Shown here: piece after piece, positions 6,746 through 13,487 of the stretch
Numbering within the stretch: position 1 is the stretch's first letter
How the letters are laid out: every line of letters starts with the position of its first letter
Assembly (NCBI GenBank): GCA_038236865.1
Contig: JBBRZI010000024.1
Coordinates: 1-17,284 of the forward strand
Origin: UBA4729 sp038236865
Lineage (GTDB): Bacteria > Patescibacteriota > Saccharimonadia > Saccharimonadales > UBA4665
Length of the DNA stretch: 17,284 nt
Reading direction: 5' to 3'
Notes under the pieces: model-generated
Database searches by the model: none
What the model was told of the DNA's origin: nothing
The model's input: only the letters and a program-made list of their open reading frames with translations
Made by a program: the position numbers and the translations under genes

Positions 6746-8053
6746 CTAAATGAGCGAGCCTTCGAGGCGTTTTGAAATGATACGGTCCAAGCTCTTACGT
6801 GCTTCTTTTCTGTCTTTGGGAGTCCAGACTTTGCGCGGAGAAATCGTGCGGACTGCGCCGGTTGATTCGCCGTAAAATACCGTTTCCAGACTATCTGATG
6901 AGGCATGAGTATTCATACCTTGTGCCATCAGGGCCTGCCGGACTCTCTCGTTTCTGAATAACTGATACCGGAGTTCTCGGTCGATAAAAAACTTGGCAAA
7001 ATTAATATTGACGGTCGTCAGACCGCGGATGGTTTCTGGAGGTAAATGTATCATTAAAACATTGCGGGCGTAGCCGGATTCTTCAGGGTCAAAGGTGCGG
7101 ATGGTCACGGTCGGTGTAATGTGATGGAGGAATTGGGCCGCGGTCGCAGCAGTTTCGGCTTTCCGCAGCTGTCGAAAGGTTTCTTTACGCTTTTCGTGGG
7201 CATTGTTCCCTTGCAGCGGGTTTTCTAGCCACACGGTGCTGGCACCAGCCCGTTTTCCGCCCAAAACATCGTTCGTTGAATCACCAATCATCCAGACACC
7301 GTTCATATCGCGCGGTTTTTCAGCCGAATAGTCCTCATTTGGCAGCAGGTAGCCTTGGGCAACATCCATAGCCTTGACTGCCATCAGCAAGCCTTGGGGG
7401 TTCGGTTTGTGTTTATCTGGATCCACGTCGTCGACGGAAATTACGGCGTCGAAAAGATCTTCTAGATGATTTTTATGAATCGTTTCTATTAAAATTTCAC
7501 GCGGCGAGCTGGACCACACCGACAGTCGGACGCCCATGTTTTTAGCGGTGATCATTGCCTCGATAAGCAGGGGGTCCATCGGGCTTTTGTCGAGTAATTG
7601 TTTGGCCCGATTTTTTACAAGATTCCAGATTTCTTGATCGGTGTATTGCTGGCCATTTTTCACGAAACGGGAGAGGCCGAGTGTCAGGCCGATGTGAATA
7701 TTCCCGAAGAGCATCAGTATGTTCTCGTCTGATGTTTCGTCGTCAGAGAAGCCAAAGCTTTTCATAACTTCACGGTGTGCCTGAATCCAGTATTTACCGG
7801 TATCTTTGCAGGTGTCATCCCAGTCCAGCACGAATCGCTCAGCGTGTACTCGGTAGAGCGAATGGTTATGTCCCAATAAGTCGACGTTATGTAAGTGTTC
7901 CCAGGGAGTACAACCGATGGTATCTTCGCCGTAGCAGAGCACCTGCTGGCCACCACGTAATAATCGTTTTGTCCGTCTGGATCTGAAGGGAAGACTTAGG
8001 GGAGATGTTATTGATGGTAGTTTGAATGATTTTTGTTTTAATGATGATCTCAT
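6746..8053 (-). CDS. HAD-superfamily hydrolase with extra N- and C-terminal regions
   Basis: The four HAD motifs are visible: motif I VLDWDDT (D77, D79, T81), motif II Ser in SVWSSSP (near 182), motif III Lys in HKPNP (near 216) and motif IV GDSTND (257-262). These predict a Mg2+-dependent phosphatase or phosphotransferase with a helical cap (about 85-165). The protein is 435 aa, far longer than a plain HAD enzyme. Residues 1-70 are unlike a known domain to me, and residues 312-435 form a basic, helix-prone extension (ELRYQLFRNERVRQAL; KDRKEARKSLDRIISKRL). The substrate is unknown. The start at 8053 is supported by TTGACA-N18-TAAAGT, whose -10 ends 6 nt before the ATG. It is divergent from two overlapping kinase-fold genes, which raises the possibility of paired phosphorylation and dephosphorylation; that link is inference. 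Confidence 0.8.
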   Translation of the reverse strand: MRSSLKQKSFKLPSITSPLSLPFRSRRTKRLLRGGQQVLCYGEDTIGCTPWEHLHNVDLLGHNHSLYRVHAERFVLDWDDTCKDTGKYWIQAHREVMKSFGFSDDETSDENILMLFGNIHIGLTLGLSRFVKNGQQYTDQEIWNLVKNRAKQLLDKSPMDPLLIEAMITAKNMGVRLSVWSSSPREILIETIHKNHLEDLFDAVISVDDVDPDKHKPNPQGLLMAVKAMDVAQGYLLPNEDYSAEKPRDMNGVWMIGDSTNDVLGGKRAGASTVWLENPLQGNNAHEKRKETFRQLRKAETAATAAQFLHHITPTVTIRTFDPEESGYARNVLMIHLPPETIRGLTTVNINFAKFFIDRELRYQLFRNERVRQALMAQGMNTHASSDSLETVFYGESTGAVRTISPRKVWTPKDRKEARKSLDRIISKRLEGSLI

Positions 8054-8059
8054 GAATTT

Positions 8060-8089
8060 ACTTTAGTTGATTTCGCTCATGGTTGTCAA
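8060..8089 (-). promoter_or_regulatory. Promoter of the HAD gene
   Basis: On the minus strand TTGACA (8084-8089), 18-nt spacer, TAAAGT (8060-8065), ending 6 nt before the ATG at 8053. It has a consensus -35 and no room for a Shine-Dalgarno, so a leaderless transcript is expected. Confidence 0.6.
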
Positions 8090-8164
8090 TTTGGCTGAGC
8101 CGGTCGTCGGCGGGGGGGGCTTAGGCTGACCTGGCTTTCAAATTAACTGATAATAAAATGCCTG

Positions 8165-8229
8165 AGGGGGCCGGCTTTGGAGAAGATTTTGACAAGTGTG
8201 TTGTCGGTCGTCTCCAGAGGCTGCCGCCT
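8165..8229. repeat. Long imperfect inverted repeat (hairpin) in the HAD/kinase intergenic region
   Basis: Outer arms 8165-8183 and 8211-8229 pair over 19 positions with three mismatches and one G-T wobble, including the perfect core TGGAGA/TCTCCA. After an internal loop, GACAA (8191-8195) pairs with TTGTC (8201-8205) around a GTGTG loop. It has no T-tract, so it does not look like a simple terminator. It may be a structured RNA or a regulatory DNA element. The rest of 8090-8464 holds nothing else I recognise. Confidence 0.6.
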
Positions 8230-8464
8230 AGCTACTTCAAGCTTTGGCAGATGCCACAGTTGTGTTATCTATAGCTATCGAAAGACGTGGTCGTCGACTG
8301 CTCCTCCATTGGCTCGTGATCCAGGTAGCAGAAAGGCGGGCGGGGATAACGAGGCCTTACAATTTACAGGTGTTGCCGTAGCCTTGCTCTAACGGCGGGT
8401 AACACACTTTTTCTTGTCTATATAAAGTGCGTTGCCGGCCCAGTCAAATAAAAATCGTGAAATA

Positions 8465-8493
8465 TTGCCTAATAAATGCATTTATGCTATAAT
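8465..8493 (+). promoter_or_regulatory. Promoter of the kinase-fold gene pair
   Basis: TTGCCT (8465-8470), 17-nt spacer, TATAAT (8488-8493) with TGC just before it (extended -10). The hexamer ends 9 nt before the ATG at 8503, and the in-frame ATG at 8476 lies inside the spacer, so it cannot be the start of this transcript. Confidence 0.65.
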
Positions 8494-8502
8494 AATCAAA
8501 CT

Positions 8503-9132
8503 ATGCATGAAATCGTAACTCCTGGAGATCTAGGCCAAGGTAGACTTGAAGTAGAGACTAACCGTCGCCTACTCACGCTCGGCCAAGCTGCTCGGCTGGG
8601 TTTTGAAGAATACGTTGACACAAAATTGAACTCAAGAATTATTAGCCTACCGGTTGATAGTGAACAGGAACCTACTCCGGTCGAGCTTCATTACACGCTT
8701 CGTGACAAGGATTTACCGGTGTTTCCGGCTATGTTCAAGGATGACCGACTACTGTTGCAGATACCCGAGGCGACGCGACCGCTCCGGTCACTCCTTAAAT
8801 TTATTGCCAGAGACATACCTAATTATGGGAATGTGTTCTACGAATTGGGCGGTATTTTACACCAGATGCATGCAGCCGGGCTTGGCTTGCCCACGAAGCA
8901 GCTAGGCAGAGATATCCTCGATAACTTTGCCTTTGTGACCGACGATGCTGACGAGTATGGCGGGATAATTTATCTGACACCTCCGTATCAGATAAATGCT
9001 GACAAAGACATACATGTGGAAATCAATGATCTGCACACGGAGCTACTCGAGTCGATGCTCTTTAACGAAGACGAAGTCACTGCGCTACTGAATAAAACGC
9101 TAGTGGGTTGGCACGATGCCATACCCGAATAA
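8503..9132 (+). CDS. Unknown protein, possible degenerate kinase-fold C-lobe
   Basis: 209-aa protein that I do not recognise with confidence. Residues 113-162 recall the C-lobe of kinase/aminoglycoside-phosphotransferase folds: a helix ELGGILHQMHAAGLGLP, then GRDILDNFAFVTDD, where D137 and N141 could stand for a catalytic-loop Asp and Asn one residue too close, then IIYLTPPY. No P-loop, VAIK-type lysine or DFG is visible, so it may be catalytically dead or another fold. It overlaps the next gene by 17 nt (ATG at 9116 inside this frame), which points to translational coupling and a shared job, perhaps as a partner or regulatory subunit. The start at 8503 is set by the promoter that overlaps the longer frame. 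Confidence 0.65.
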   Translation: MHEIVTPGDLGQGRLEVETNRRLLTLGQAARLGFEEYVDTKLNSRIISLPVDSEQEPTPVELHYTLRDKDLPVFPAMFKDDRLLLQIPEATRPLRSLLKFIARDIPNYGNVFYELGGILHQMHAAGLGLPTKQLGRDILDNFAFVTDDADEYGGIIYLTPPYQINADKDIHVEINDLHTELLESMLFNEDEVTALLNKTLVGWHDAIPE

Positions 9133-10156
9133 TCACAATTTAGCGGTTCAACCGGAGACAATCAGCCATTTTATAGAGGAGTTGGCAGGGGTGGAACCGA
9201 GCCAAGTGTATCAACTGCCTAATCTTGTCCAAGAAGTTGACCACGGCGGCCGCTACACGACCAGACCAAAGCTTAAGCTCGCCGACGGGGTGTTTATCAA
9301 TCAAACGGCACTTGCCCCCGATGCCGGGGGGCTGGAACTAGCTGGCCGGCCCGCCGGGTTTGACTTTAGTGTGCAGCCCGGACTCCGGTTTGGGCGGGAA
9401 GCGTCACACAACGGGGTGTTCTTTGGCAAACTAGCGGTGCGGGGACTAGCCGGAGACGGGCTCGTTGAGACGCCCGTCGCGATCAAGCCGACACTCAACC
9501 GAAAAGCCTTGTTAGGCGAACTGGCGATGTTCCAATATATGCGCGTCCTCAACGGCATTCCCACCTATGAACCACTTGCGTATCTGACTACCGCGCCAAC
9601 CCGGCCTGATTATTTGATAACCCGCTTCGAAAAGCGGGTTGCAACGATGGATACCATCGAATGGAAAGAGCTCGCTGATTCGGAAAAGTGGGAGCAACTT
9701 AATTTTGCCGTCTCGACGGCCAGCCTGCTGCACAGTCATATGCTTTTTTCGGGCGACCTCGAGTTTAAGAATGTTGCTTTCGGCGAAACCGGCGACCTGA
9801 AGATTATTGACCCCGAACTGATGGTCAGTACGGCGGCGGTCGGGGAGACGGCCTTGACGACCAACGATGACGACGAACGGGAGCGGGCCGTGCAAACGAT
9901 TAAACGAAAAATCAGCGTCGACATGACGAGCTTGTGTACTTCGATTGATCAGTTCATATTAACAACGCTGTCGCCACCGGAGCGACAGGCCAACGACGTG
10001 GCTAAACTTAAAAGGTACAAACACTACCTTTTTGAGCCGTACCGGCGGGCCCTAATCGACCATGACTCGCCGTATTTGCCGGTACTTCTTGAGGCGTATG
10101 CGCTCATGCTGAGCGAAAGAAAGCAGCGCGCTCACGAGATATCTTCACCCGCTTGA
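9116..10156 (+). CDS. Protein-kinase-like / APH-like fold protein
   Basis: 346-aa protein with a recognisable kinase-fold core. VAIK (121-124) gives the ATP-binding Lys124; a helix with E135 (LLGELAMFQY) is the likely salt-bridge partner; PDYLITRFEKR (164-174) looks like the hinge. The catalytic loop is LLHSHMLFSGDLEFKNVAF with D214 and N219, and LKIIDPE (228-234) with D232 replaces DFG. Loop spacing (GDxxxxN) resembles aminoglycoside phosphotransferases and small-molecule or atypical kinases more than HRD protein kinases. The N-terminal 110 residues contain no glycine-rich loop I can name. The C-terminal part (260-340) is helical and charged. It overlaps the upstream gene by 17 nt and lies just before the groES promoter. 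The substrate (protein, sugar, lipid or antibiotic) cannot be told from sequence. Confidence 0.75.
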   Translation: MPYPNNHNLAVQPETISHFIEELAGVEPSQVYQLPNLVQEVDHGGRYTTRPKLKLADGVFINQTALAPDAGGLELAGRPAGFDFSVQPGLRFGREASHNGVFFGKLAVRGLAGDGLVETPVAIKPTLNRKALLGELAMFQYMRVLNGIPTYEPLAYLTTAPTRPDYLITRFEKRVATMDTIEWKELADSEKWEQLNFAVSTASLLHSHMLFSGDLEFKNVAFGETGDLKIIDPELMVSTAAVGETALTTNDDDERERAVQTIKRKISVDMTSLCTSIDQFILTTLSPPERQANDVAKLKRYKHYLFEPYRRALIDHDSPYLPVLLEAYALMLSERKQRAHEISSPA

Positions 10157-10182
10157 CAGGGGTATTGGCGCTCGGCTATTAT
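10153..10182 (+). promoter_or_regulatory. groESL promoter
   Basis: TTGACA (10153-10158), 18-nt spacer, TATTAT (10177-10182). The -35 overlaps the last codon and stop of the kinase-like gene. Predicted transcription start near 10189, within the operator cluster, leaving a leader of about 70 nt. Confidence 0.75.
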
Positions 10183-10195
10183 GAGTGCTGACGCG

Positions 10196-10222
10196 TTAGC
10201 ACTCTCAGCTCGTTAGTGCTAA
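10196..10222 (+). promoter_or_regulatory. CIRCE operator (HrcA binding site)
   Basis: TTAGCACTC (10196-10204), 9-nt spacer, TAGTGCTAA (10214-10222). This matches the CIRCE form TTAGCACTC-N9-GAGTGCTAA with one mismatch and lies just downstream of the -10, where bound HrcA represses groESL until heat shock. No hrcA gene is in the window. A further half-site, GAGTGCTGA, is at 10183-10191. Confidence 0.9.
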
Positions 10223-10257
10223 ATCGGTCTCAAAAACTTAAGTGGAGGAATTACTAC

Positions 10258-10533
10258 ATGAGCACACCATTGCAGCCATTGGCCGATTATATTGTCGCCG
10301 TTGGCGAAGCCGCCGCTACGAAGACCGCCAGCGGTTTATACCTACCGGAGAATTCGACCGAAAAGCCCAAGACCGCCAAAGTCGTGGCTGTCGGTAAGGA
10401 CGCGAAGCAAGTGAAGGTCGGCGATCGGATCGTCTACAAAAGCTATAGCACCACCGAAGTAAAAGTTGGCGCCGATGAATACATTTTAGTAAAAGAAGAA
10501 GACGTCCTGGCGACCGTTAAAACCGTTAAATAG
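10258..10533 (+). CDS. groES: Co-chaperonin GroES
   Basis: Heptameric lid of the GroEL folding chamber in the cytoplasm. The 91-aa product has normal family length: PLADYIVAVGEAAATKT, mobile loop with SGLYLPE (22-28), TAKVVAVGKD, VGDRIVYKSYSTTEV and VGADEYILVKEEDVLATVK. The start is the ATG at 10258, placed 9 nt after GGAGG (10244-10248); a longer in-frame start at 10216 would fall inside the CIRCE element. It is followed by groEL after 11 bp, and the two form one heat-shock operon controlled by the upstream promoter and CIRCE. Confidence 0.96.
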   Translation: MSTPLQPLADYIVAVGEAAATKTASGLYLPENSTEKPKTAKVVAVGKDAKQVKVGDRIVYKSYSTTEVKVGADEYILVKEEDVLATVKTVK

Positions 10534-10544
10534 AAGGGAACCCT

Positions 10545-12191
10545 ATGGCTAAGAAAGTATTTTACGATGATGATGCCCGCAAGCGGGTACTCGGTGGCGC
10601 CGAGATTTTATACAATGCCGTCAAAACGACCATGGGCCCCAAAGGCCGCAACGTCGTAATCAGTAAAAGCTACGGCCACCCCACGGTGACGCACGATGGC
10701 GTAACGGTCGCTAAAAGTGTCGAGTTGGCTGATGTCGACGACGAGACCCTGGGCTACAAAGTCGGTGCCGAGCTTATCAAACAAGCCGCTACCAAGATGA
10801 ACGATGTCGCCGGAGACGGTACGACCACTGTGACCGTGCTGACCTACCACATTCTGAACGAGGCGAACAAGCTGATTGCGGCCGGACACAACCCAATGCT
10901 CCTACGCAAAGGCCTCGAAGCAGCCAGCCAAGACGTGATTGCCAAGCTCGGCACGATGGCCGAAGACATTAAAGGTAAGAAAAGCCGCGTGGCCGAAGTC
11001 GCTACGATTAGCGCCGGCGACGCCGAGATTGGTGATTTGATTGCCGACGTGATCGCCAAGGTCGGCAAAGAAGGGGTTGTGACCGTCGAGGAAGGCCAGG
11101 GGCTATTGCTCGAGAGCGAAGTTGTTGAAGGCTTTACGTTTGACCGTGGCTTTGTTAGCCCGTACATGGTGACCGATACCGCCCGGATGGAAGCAACCTA
11201 CGACAAACCGGCCGTCGTCGTGACCGACAAGAAGATTTCGAGCATCCAGGAATTCTTGCCGCTACTCGAGAAGCTGGCCCAAGCTGGCAAAAAAGACCTG
11301 GTCTTGATTGTCGATGACATTGAAGGCGAAGCCCTCGGTACGCTCATCCTCAACCGCCTGAAAGGGGTATTCAACACCGTTGCTATCAAAGCGCCAGCCT
11401 TTGGTGACCGCCGCAAAGACGTCCTGAATGATATCGCGACGCTGACCGGTGCCCAGGTGATTACTGCTGATCGCGGCATGACGTTTGAGAACGTCGAGCT
11501 GGACGTCGTCGGTAGCGCCCGCCGGGTGATTGTCAGCAAAGACGAAACGACGATTATCGAGGGGGCCGGTAACCCAATCGAGGTCGAAGCGCGGATTGCC
11601 CAGATTACCGCTCAGGCTAAGCAGGCTACCAGCGAATATGACAAAGAAAACCTCGAGAAGCGCCGAGCAGCGCTGTCAGGCAAAGTCGCTGTTATTAAAG
11701 TCGGCGGTGCTACCGAGACTGAAATTGAAGAGAAGAAATTCCGGGTCGATGACGCCGTAGCCGCCGTTAAGGCCGCTTTGGACGAAGGCATCGTAGCTGG
11801 TGGTGGCGTGACGCTCATAAATTTGGCAACTGAAATTACGGTCACTGGTACCGACTCGATTGCGGCTGGGGCCCAGATTTTGAAGAATGCGCTAGAGCAG
11901 CCGTTCCGTATCTTACTGACCAACGCCGGTCTAAACGCCGACGAGTGGTTGCCGCAGGTCCGGGCGGCGAAGCCGGGGCAGGGCGTCGATGTGAACGACC
12001 CGACTAAACTGGTTGACCTCAAGGCCGTCGGGGTGATTGACCCGGCCCGTGTTACCAAAGAGGCGCTGCAGAACGCAGTTTCGATCGCCGCGACTGCTAG
12101 CACCATGGGTGCACTCGTGGTTGAAGTGCCCGAGCCAAAGGGCGCCACTGACGGTGCACCTGGCATGGGCGGTATGGGTGGCATGATGTAA
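10545..12191 (+). CDS. groEL: Chaperonin GroEL (Hsp60)
   Basis: Double-ring ATP-driven chaperonin that folds proteins in the cytoplasm together with GroES. The 548-aa product is full length. TMGPKGRNVVI (29-39) and AGDGTTTVTVL (89-99, D91 binding ATP/Mg) are in the equatorial domain; the apical-domain segments IVDDIEGEALGTLI and VAIKAPAFGDRRK follow, then EGIVAGGGVTLIN and the C-terminal GMGGMGGMM tail typical of bacterial GroEL. The start follows AAGGG (10534-10538). It ends with TAA. Downstream are two hairpins and a strong terminator before the convergent 176-aa gene. I see no frame damage. Confidence 0.98.
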   Translation: MAKKVFYDDDARKRVLGGAEILYNAVKTTMGPKGRNVVISKSYGHPTVTHDGVTVAKSVELADVDDETLGYKVGAELIKQAATKMNDVAGDGTTTVTVLTYHILNEANKLIAAGHNPMLLRKGLEAASQDVIAKLGTMAEDIKGKKSRVAEVATISAGDAEIGDLIADVIAKVGKEGVVTVEEGQGLLLESEVVEGFTFDRGFVSPYMVTDTARMEATYDKPAVVVTDKKISSIQEFLPLLEKLAQAGKKDLVLIVDDIEGEALGTLILNRLKGVFNTVAIKAPAFGDRRKDVLNDIATLTGAQVITADRGMTFENVELDVVGSARRVIVSKDETTIIEGAGNPIEVEARIAQITAQAKQATSEYDKENLEKRRAALSGKVAVIKVGGATETEIEEKKFRVDDAVAAVKAALDEGIVAGGGVTLINLATEITVTGTDSIAAGAQILKNALEQPFRILLTNAGLNADEWLPQVRAAKPGQGVDVNDPTKLVDLKAVGVIDPARVTKEALQNAVSIAATASTMGALVVEVPEPKGATDGAPGMGGMGGMM

Positions 12192-12196
12192 GGCAA

Positions 12197-12241
12197 ATGA
12201 GACACCCGCCAGCGGGTTTCTCATCGCAAACTGTCGTTTGC
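12197..12241 (+). repeat. Two tandem hairpins after groEL
   Basis: First, a 28-bp near-palindrome (12197-12224): ATGAGA-c-ACCCGC, CA loop, GCGGGT-t-TCTCAT, with one central mismatch. Second, GCAAAC-TGTC-GTTTGC (12226-12241). Neither has a clear T-tract; they may protect the groESL mRNA 3' end or help the terminator that follows. Confidence 0.65.
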
Positions 12242-12259
12242 TACTCTTCCCAGGAAGGC

Positions 12260-12294
12260 AAAAAGGAATCCGAAGTAAATTCGGATTCCTTTTT
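12260..12294. terminator. Intrinsic terminator between groEL and the convergent gene
   Basis: GGAATCCGAA (12265-12274) pairs perfectly with TTCGGATTCC (12280-12289) around a GTAAA loop, flanked by AAAAA on the left and TTTTT on the right. The A/T flanks make it usable in both directions, serving groEL and the minus-strand 176-aa gene. Confidence 0.9.
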
Positions 12295-12333
12295 ATTTAT
12301 TGAGTATTTTCTTGATGAGGAGAGGGCTCGTTA

Positions 12334-12864
12334 CTAGGCAGCGACGTGCTGGGTAAAGTAGTTGATTTCGTTTACGATATCGAGCAGGGCTTGGGCTTTG
12401 GTCTTTTCGTCGGTGATTAGCTGGGCGGCGGCGTAGGCATCTTTGACGAGGGCTTGGTTGTCGCTGGCCTGGATCATCATCATCGTTGTCCGAAACTTTT
12501 CTTCGGGTGATTGATCGAGGTGGTTAACGAGCGGGCTGAGCTCGGTCAGCGCCTGTTGCTTGATATCGAGCAGGTCATCGTTGGCGAGGGGGTGCGTATC
12601 TGTATCTGTGTCTGTTGGAGCGTCACTGGGCGCGGCTGGTGTGACGGGGGCTGACGTAGGCTCAGCTGCCGTTATTGCGGGCGGTGTCGTCGTTGGCGAC
12701 ACAACGGTCGTGTGACTACCAAAATCGGTGCCAGGCGTCGGCAGAGCCGGGTTAAAGTTGTCCTGCGCGGCTGGTTCGGCGGCTAACACGCCGTCGACTG
12801 ACTGCGAGATTGCCTGCTGGTCGTCTTGTCCTTGATAATCCTGATCATTCTGGTGCCCAAACAT
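12334..12864 (-). CDS. Conserved hypothetical protein with CPR-type C-terminal domain
   Basis: 176-aa protein of two parts. Residues 1-92 are acidic then Pro/Thr/Ala-rich low complexity, including TDTDTDT (84-90). Residues about 95-170 form a well-ordered helical region (DDLLDIKQQALTELSPL, SPEEKFRTTMMMIQASDN, LVKDAYAAAQLI, AQALLDIVNEINYF). I associate this C-terminal domain with conserved proteins of unknown function in Saccharibacteria and other CPR genomes; that is from memory and unchecked. There is no signal peptide or membrane segment. A Shine-Dalgarno AAGGGGG (12868-12874) lies before the ATG, and the promoter is TTGTGC-N16-TATAGT. It is convergent with groEL and divergent from the cupin gene. 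The order-poor N-terminus suggests a tethered or interaction protein; function is unknown. Confidence 0.85.
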   Translation of the reverse strand: MFGHQNDQDYQGQDDQQAISQSVDGVLAAEPAAQDNFNPALPTPGTDFGSHTTVVSPTTTPPAITAAEPTSAPVTPAAPSDAPTDTDTDTHPLANDDLLDIKQQALTELSPLVNHLDQSPEEKFRTTMMMIQASDNQALVKDAYAAAQLITDEKTKAQALLDIVNEINYFTQHVAA

Positions 12865-12897
12865 ATTCCCCCTTAATGCTAGTTATGCTTAAGCTAT

Positions 12898-12925
12898 ACT
12901 ATATACAAACTAGTACGTAGCACAA
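12898..12925 (-). promoter_or_regulatory. Promoter of the 176-aa protein gene
   Basis: On the minus strand TTGTGC (12920-12925), 16-nt spacer, TATAGT (12898-12903), then a leader of about 26 nt with AAGGGGG. In contrast to many neighbours, this gene has a true leader. Confidence 0.5.
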
Positions 12926-12930
12926 GAAGT

Positions 12931-12959
12931 TTGATGTAATATGCCCGGTTAAGTATGTA
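12931..12959 (+). promoter_or_regulatory. Promoter of the cupin gene
   Basis: TTGATG (12931-12936), 17-nt spacer, TATGTA (12954-12959). The ATG at 12974 follows after 14 nt, with GGAG at 12965-12968, so the leader would be only about 8 nt and its Shine-Dalgarno would lie at the transcript's extreme 5' end. Confidence 0.5.
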
Positions 12960-12973
12960 ATAATGGAGACAAT

Positions 12974-13417
12974 ATGACCGATACCAATCACGTTCCACAG
13001 TACGATCCAGCTTATTTTAGTGTTAACCCGTACGCCAAGCGGATCGAAAAACCTTGGGGCTACGAAATCCACTGGGTGCCTGCCGATGCTCCTTACATGG
13101 GTAAAGTCCTCCACATCAATGCTGGTGCTCGCTTCAGCTTGCAAATTCACGATGAGAAGCATGAGAGCTGGCTGGTGATTGCTGGCCAAGCGGCGGTGAT
13201 CTGGGAGAATGAACGCGGTGAACTGGTCCAGACCGCCCTACTGCCGGGGCAGGGCTACAGTACGAAGCTCGGCCAGCGTCATCGCTTGCTAGGAGTGACT
13301 GATTGTGACGTCGTCGAGGTCTCGACACCTGAGCTCGGCACAACTTGGCGGCTCGAGGATGATTATGCTCGGCCCCATGAAACTCCTGAGCAGCGGGCGG
13401 TTGAACGCGCCGAGTAG
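12974..13417 (+). CDS. Cupin-domain protein, mannose-6-phosphate isomerase type II-like
   Basis: 147-aa single cupin. KPWGYEIHW (26-34) matches the PWG start common to phosphomannose isomerase/mannose-1-phosphate guanylyltransferase C-terminal cupins. RFSLQIHDEKHESWLVIAGQA (53-73) is cupin motif 1 with H59, H63 and E64 as metal-ligand candidates, and PGQGYSTKLGQRHRL (91-105) is motif 2 with H103. Stand-alone cupins of this type may isomerise sugar phosphates or bind nucleotide sugars for cell-surface glycans; the substrate is not shown here. Start chosen from the 5-nt spacing after GGAG and the absence of good alternatives. It is followed 70 bp later by the DUF1361-like gene, which has its own -10 box. 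Confidence 0.85.
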   Translation: MTDTNHVPQYDPAYFSVNPYAKRIEKPWGYEIHWVPADAPYMGKVLHINAGARFSLQIHDEKHESWLVIAGQAAVIWENERGELVQTALLPGQGYSTKLGQRHRLLGVTDCDVVEVSTPELGTTWRLEDDYARPHETPEQRAVERAE

Positions 13418-13472
13418 GCACGCCTTGCGTTAGCCGTGTACTTATTGCACTCGGCGCCCTTTGACGGTCAGT

Positions 13473-13481
13473 TGCTATAAT
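13473..13481 (+). promoter_or_regulatory. Extended -10 of the DUF1361-like gene
   Basis: TGC followed by consensus TATAAT (13476-13481), ending 6 nt before the ATG at 13488. The hexamer lies inside the longer frame that starts with TTG at 13461, so the ATG is the better start. No -35 at the right distance. Confidence 0.6.
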
Positions 13482-13487
13482 GAAGTT

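Noticed and set aside
6598..6906. 102-aa minus-strand frame overlapping the HAD gene end
   Set aside because: Overlaps the HAD coding region in another frame, has no start signal and resembles no protein.
8177..8392. 71-aa plus-strand frame in the HAD/kinase gap
   Set aside because: Starts inside the long hairpin, with no promoter or ribosome site and an unlikely composition.
10216..10257. Longer GroES beginning upstream of the Shine-Dalgarno
   Set aside because: It would start within the CIRCE element; the 91-aa form has a GGAGG at proper distance and normal GroES length.
11612..12205. 197-aa minus-strand frame opposite groEL
   Set aside because: Mirror frame of groEL produced by its codon bias; Ser/Ala/Thr-rich with no family features.
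13461..13487. TTG start for the DUF1361-like gene
   Set aside because: The TATAAT lies inside it and the ATG at 13488 follows at the same offset as in other genes here.
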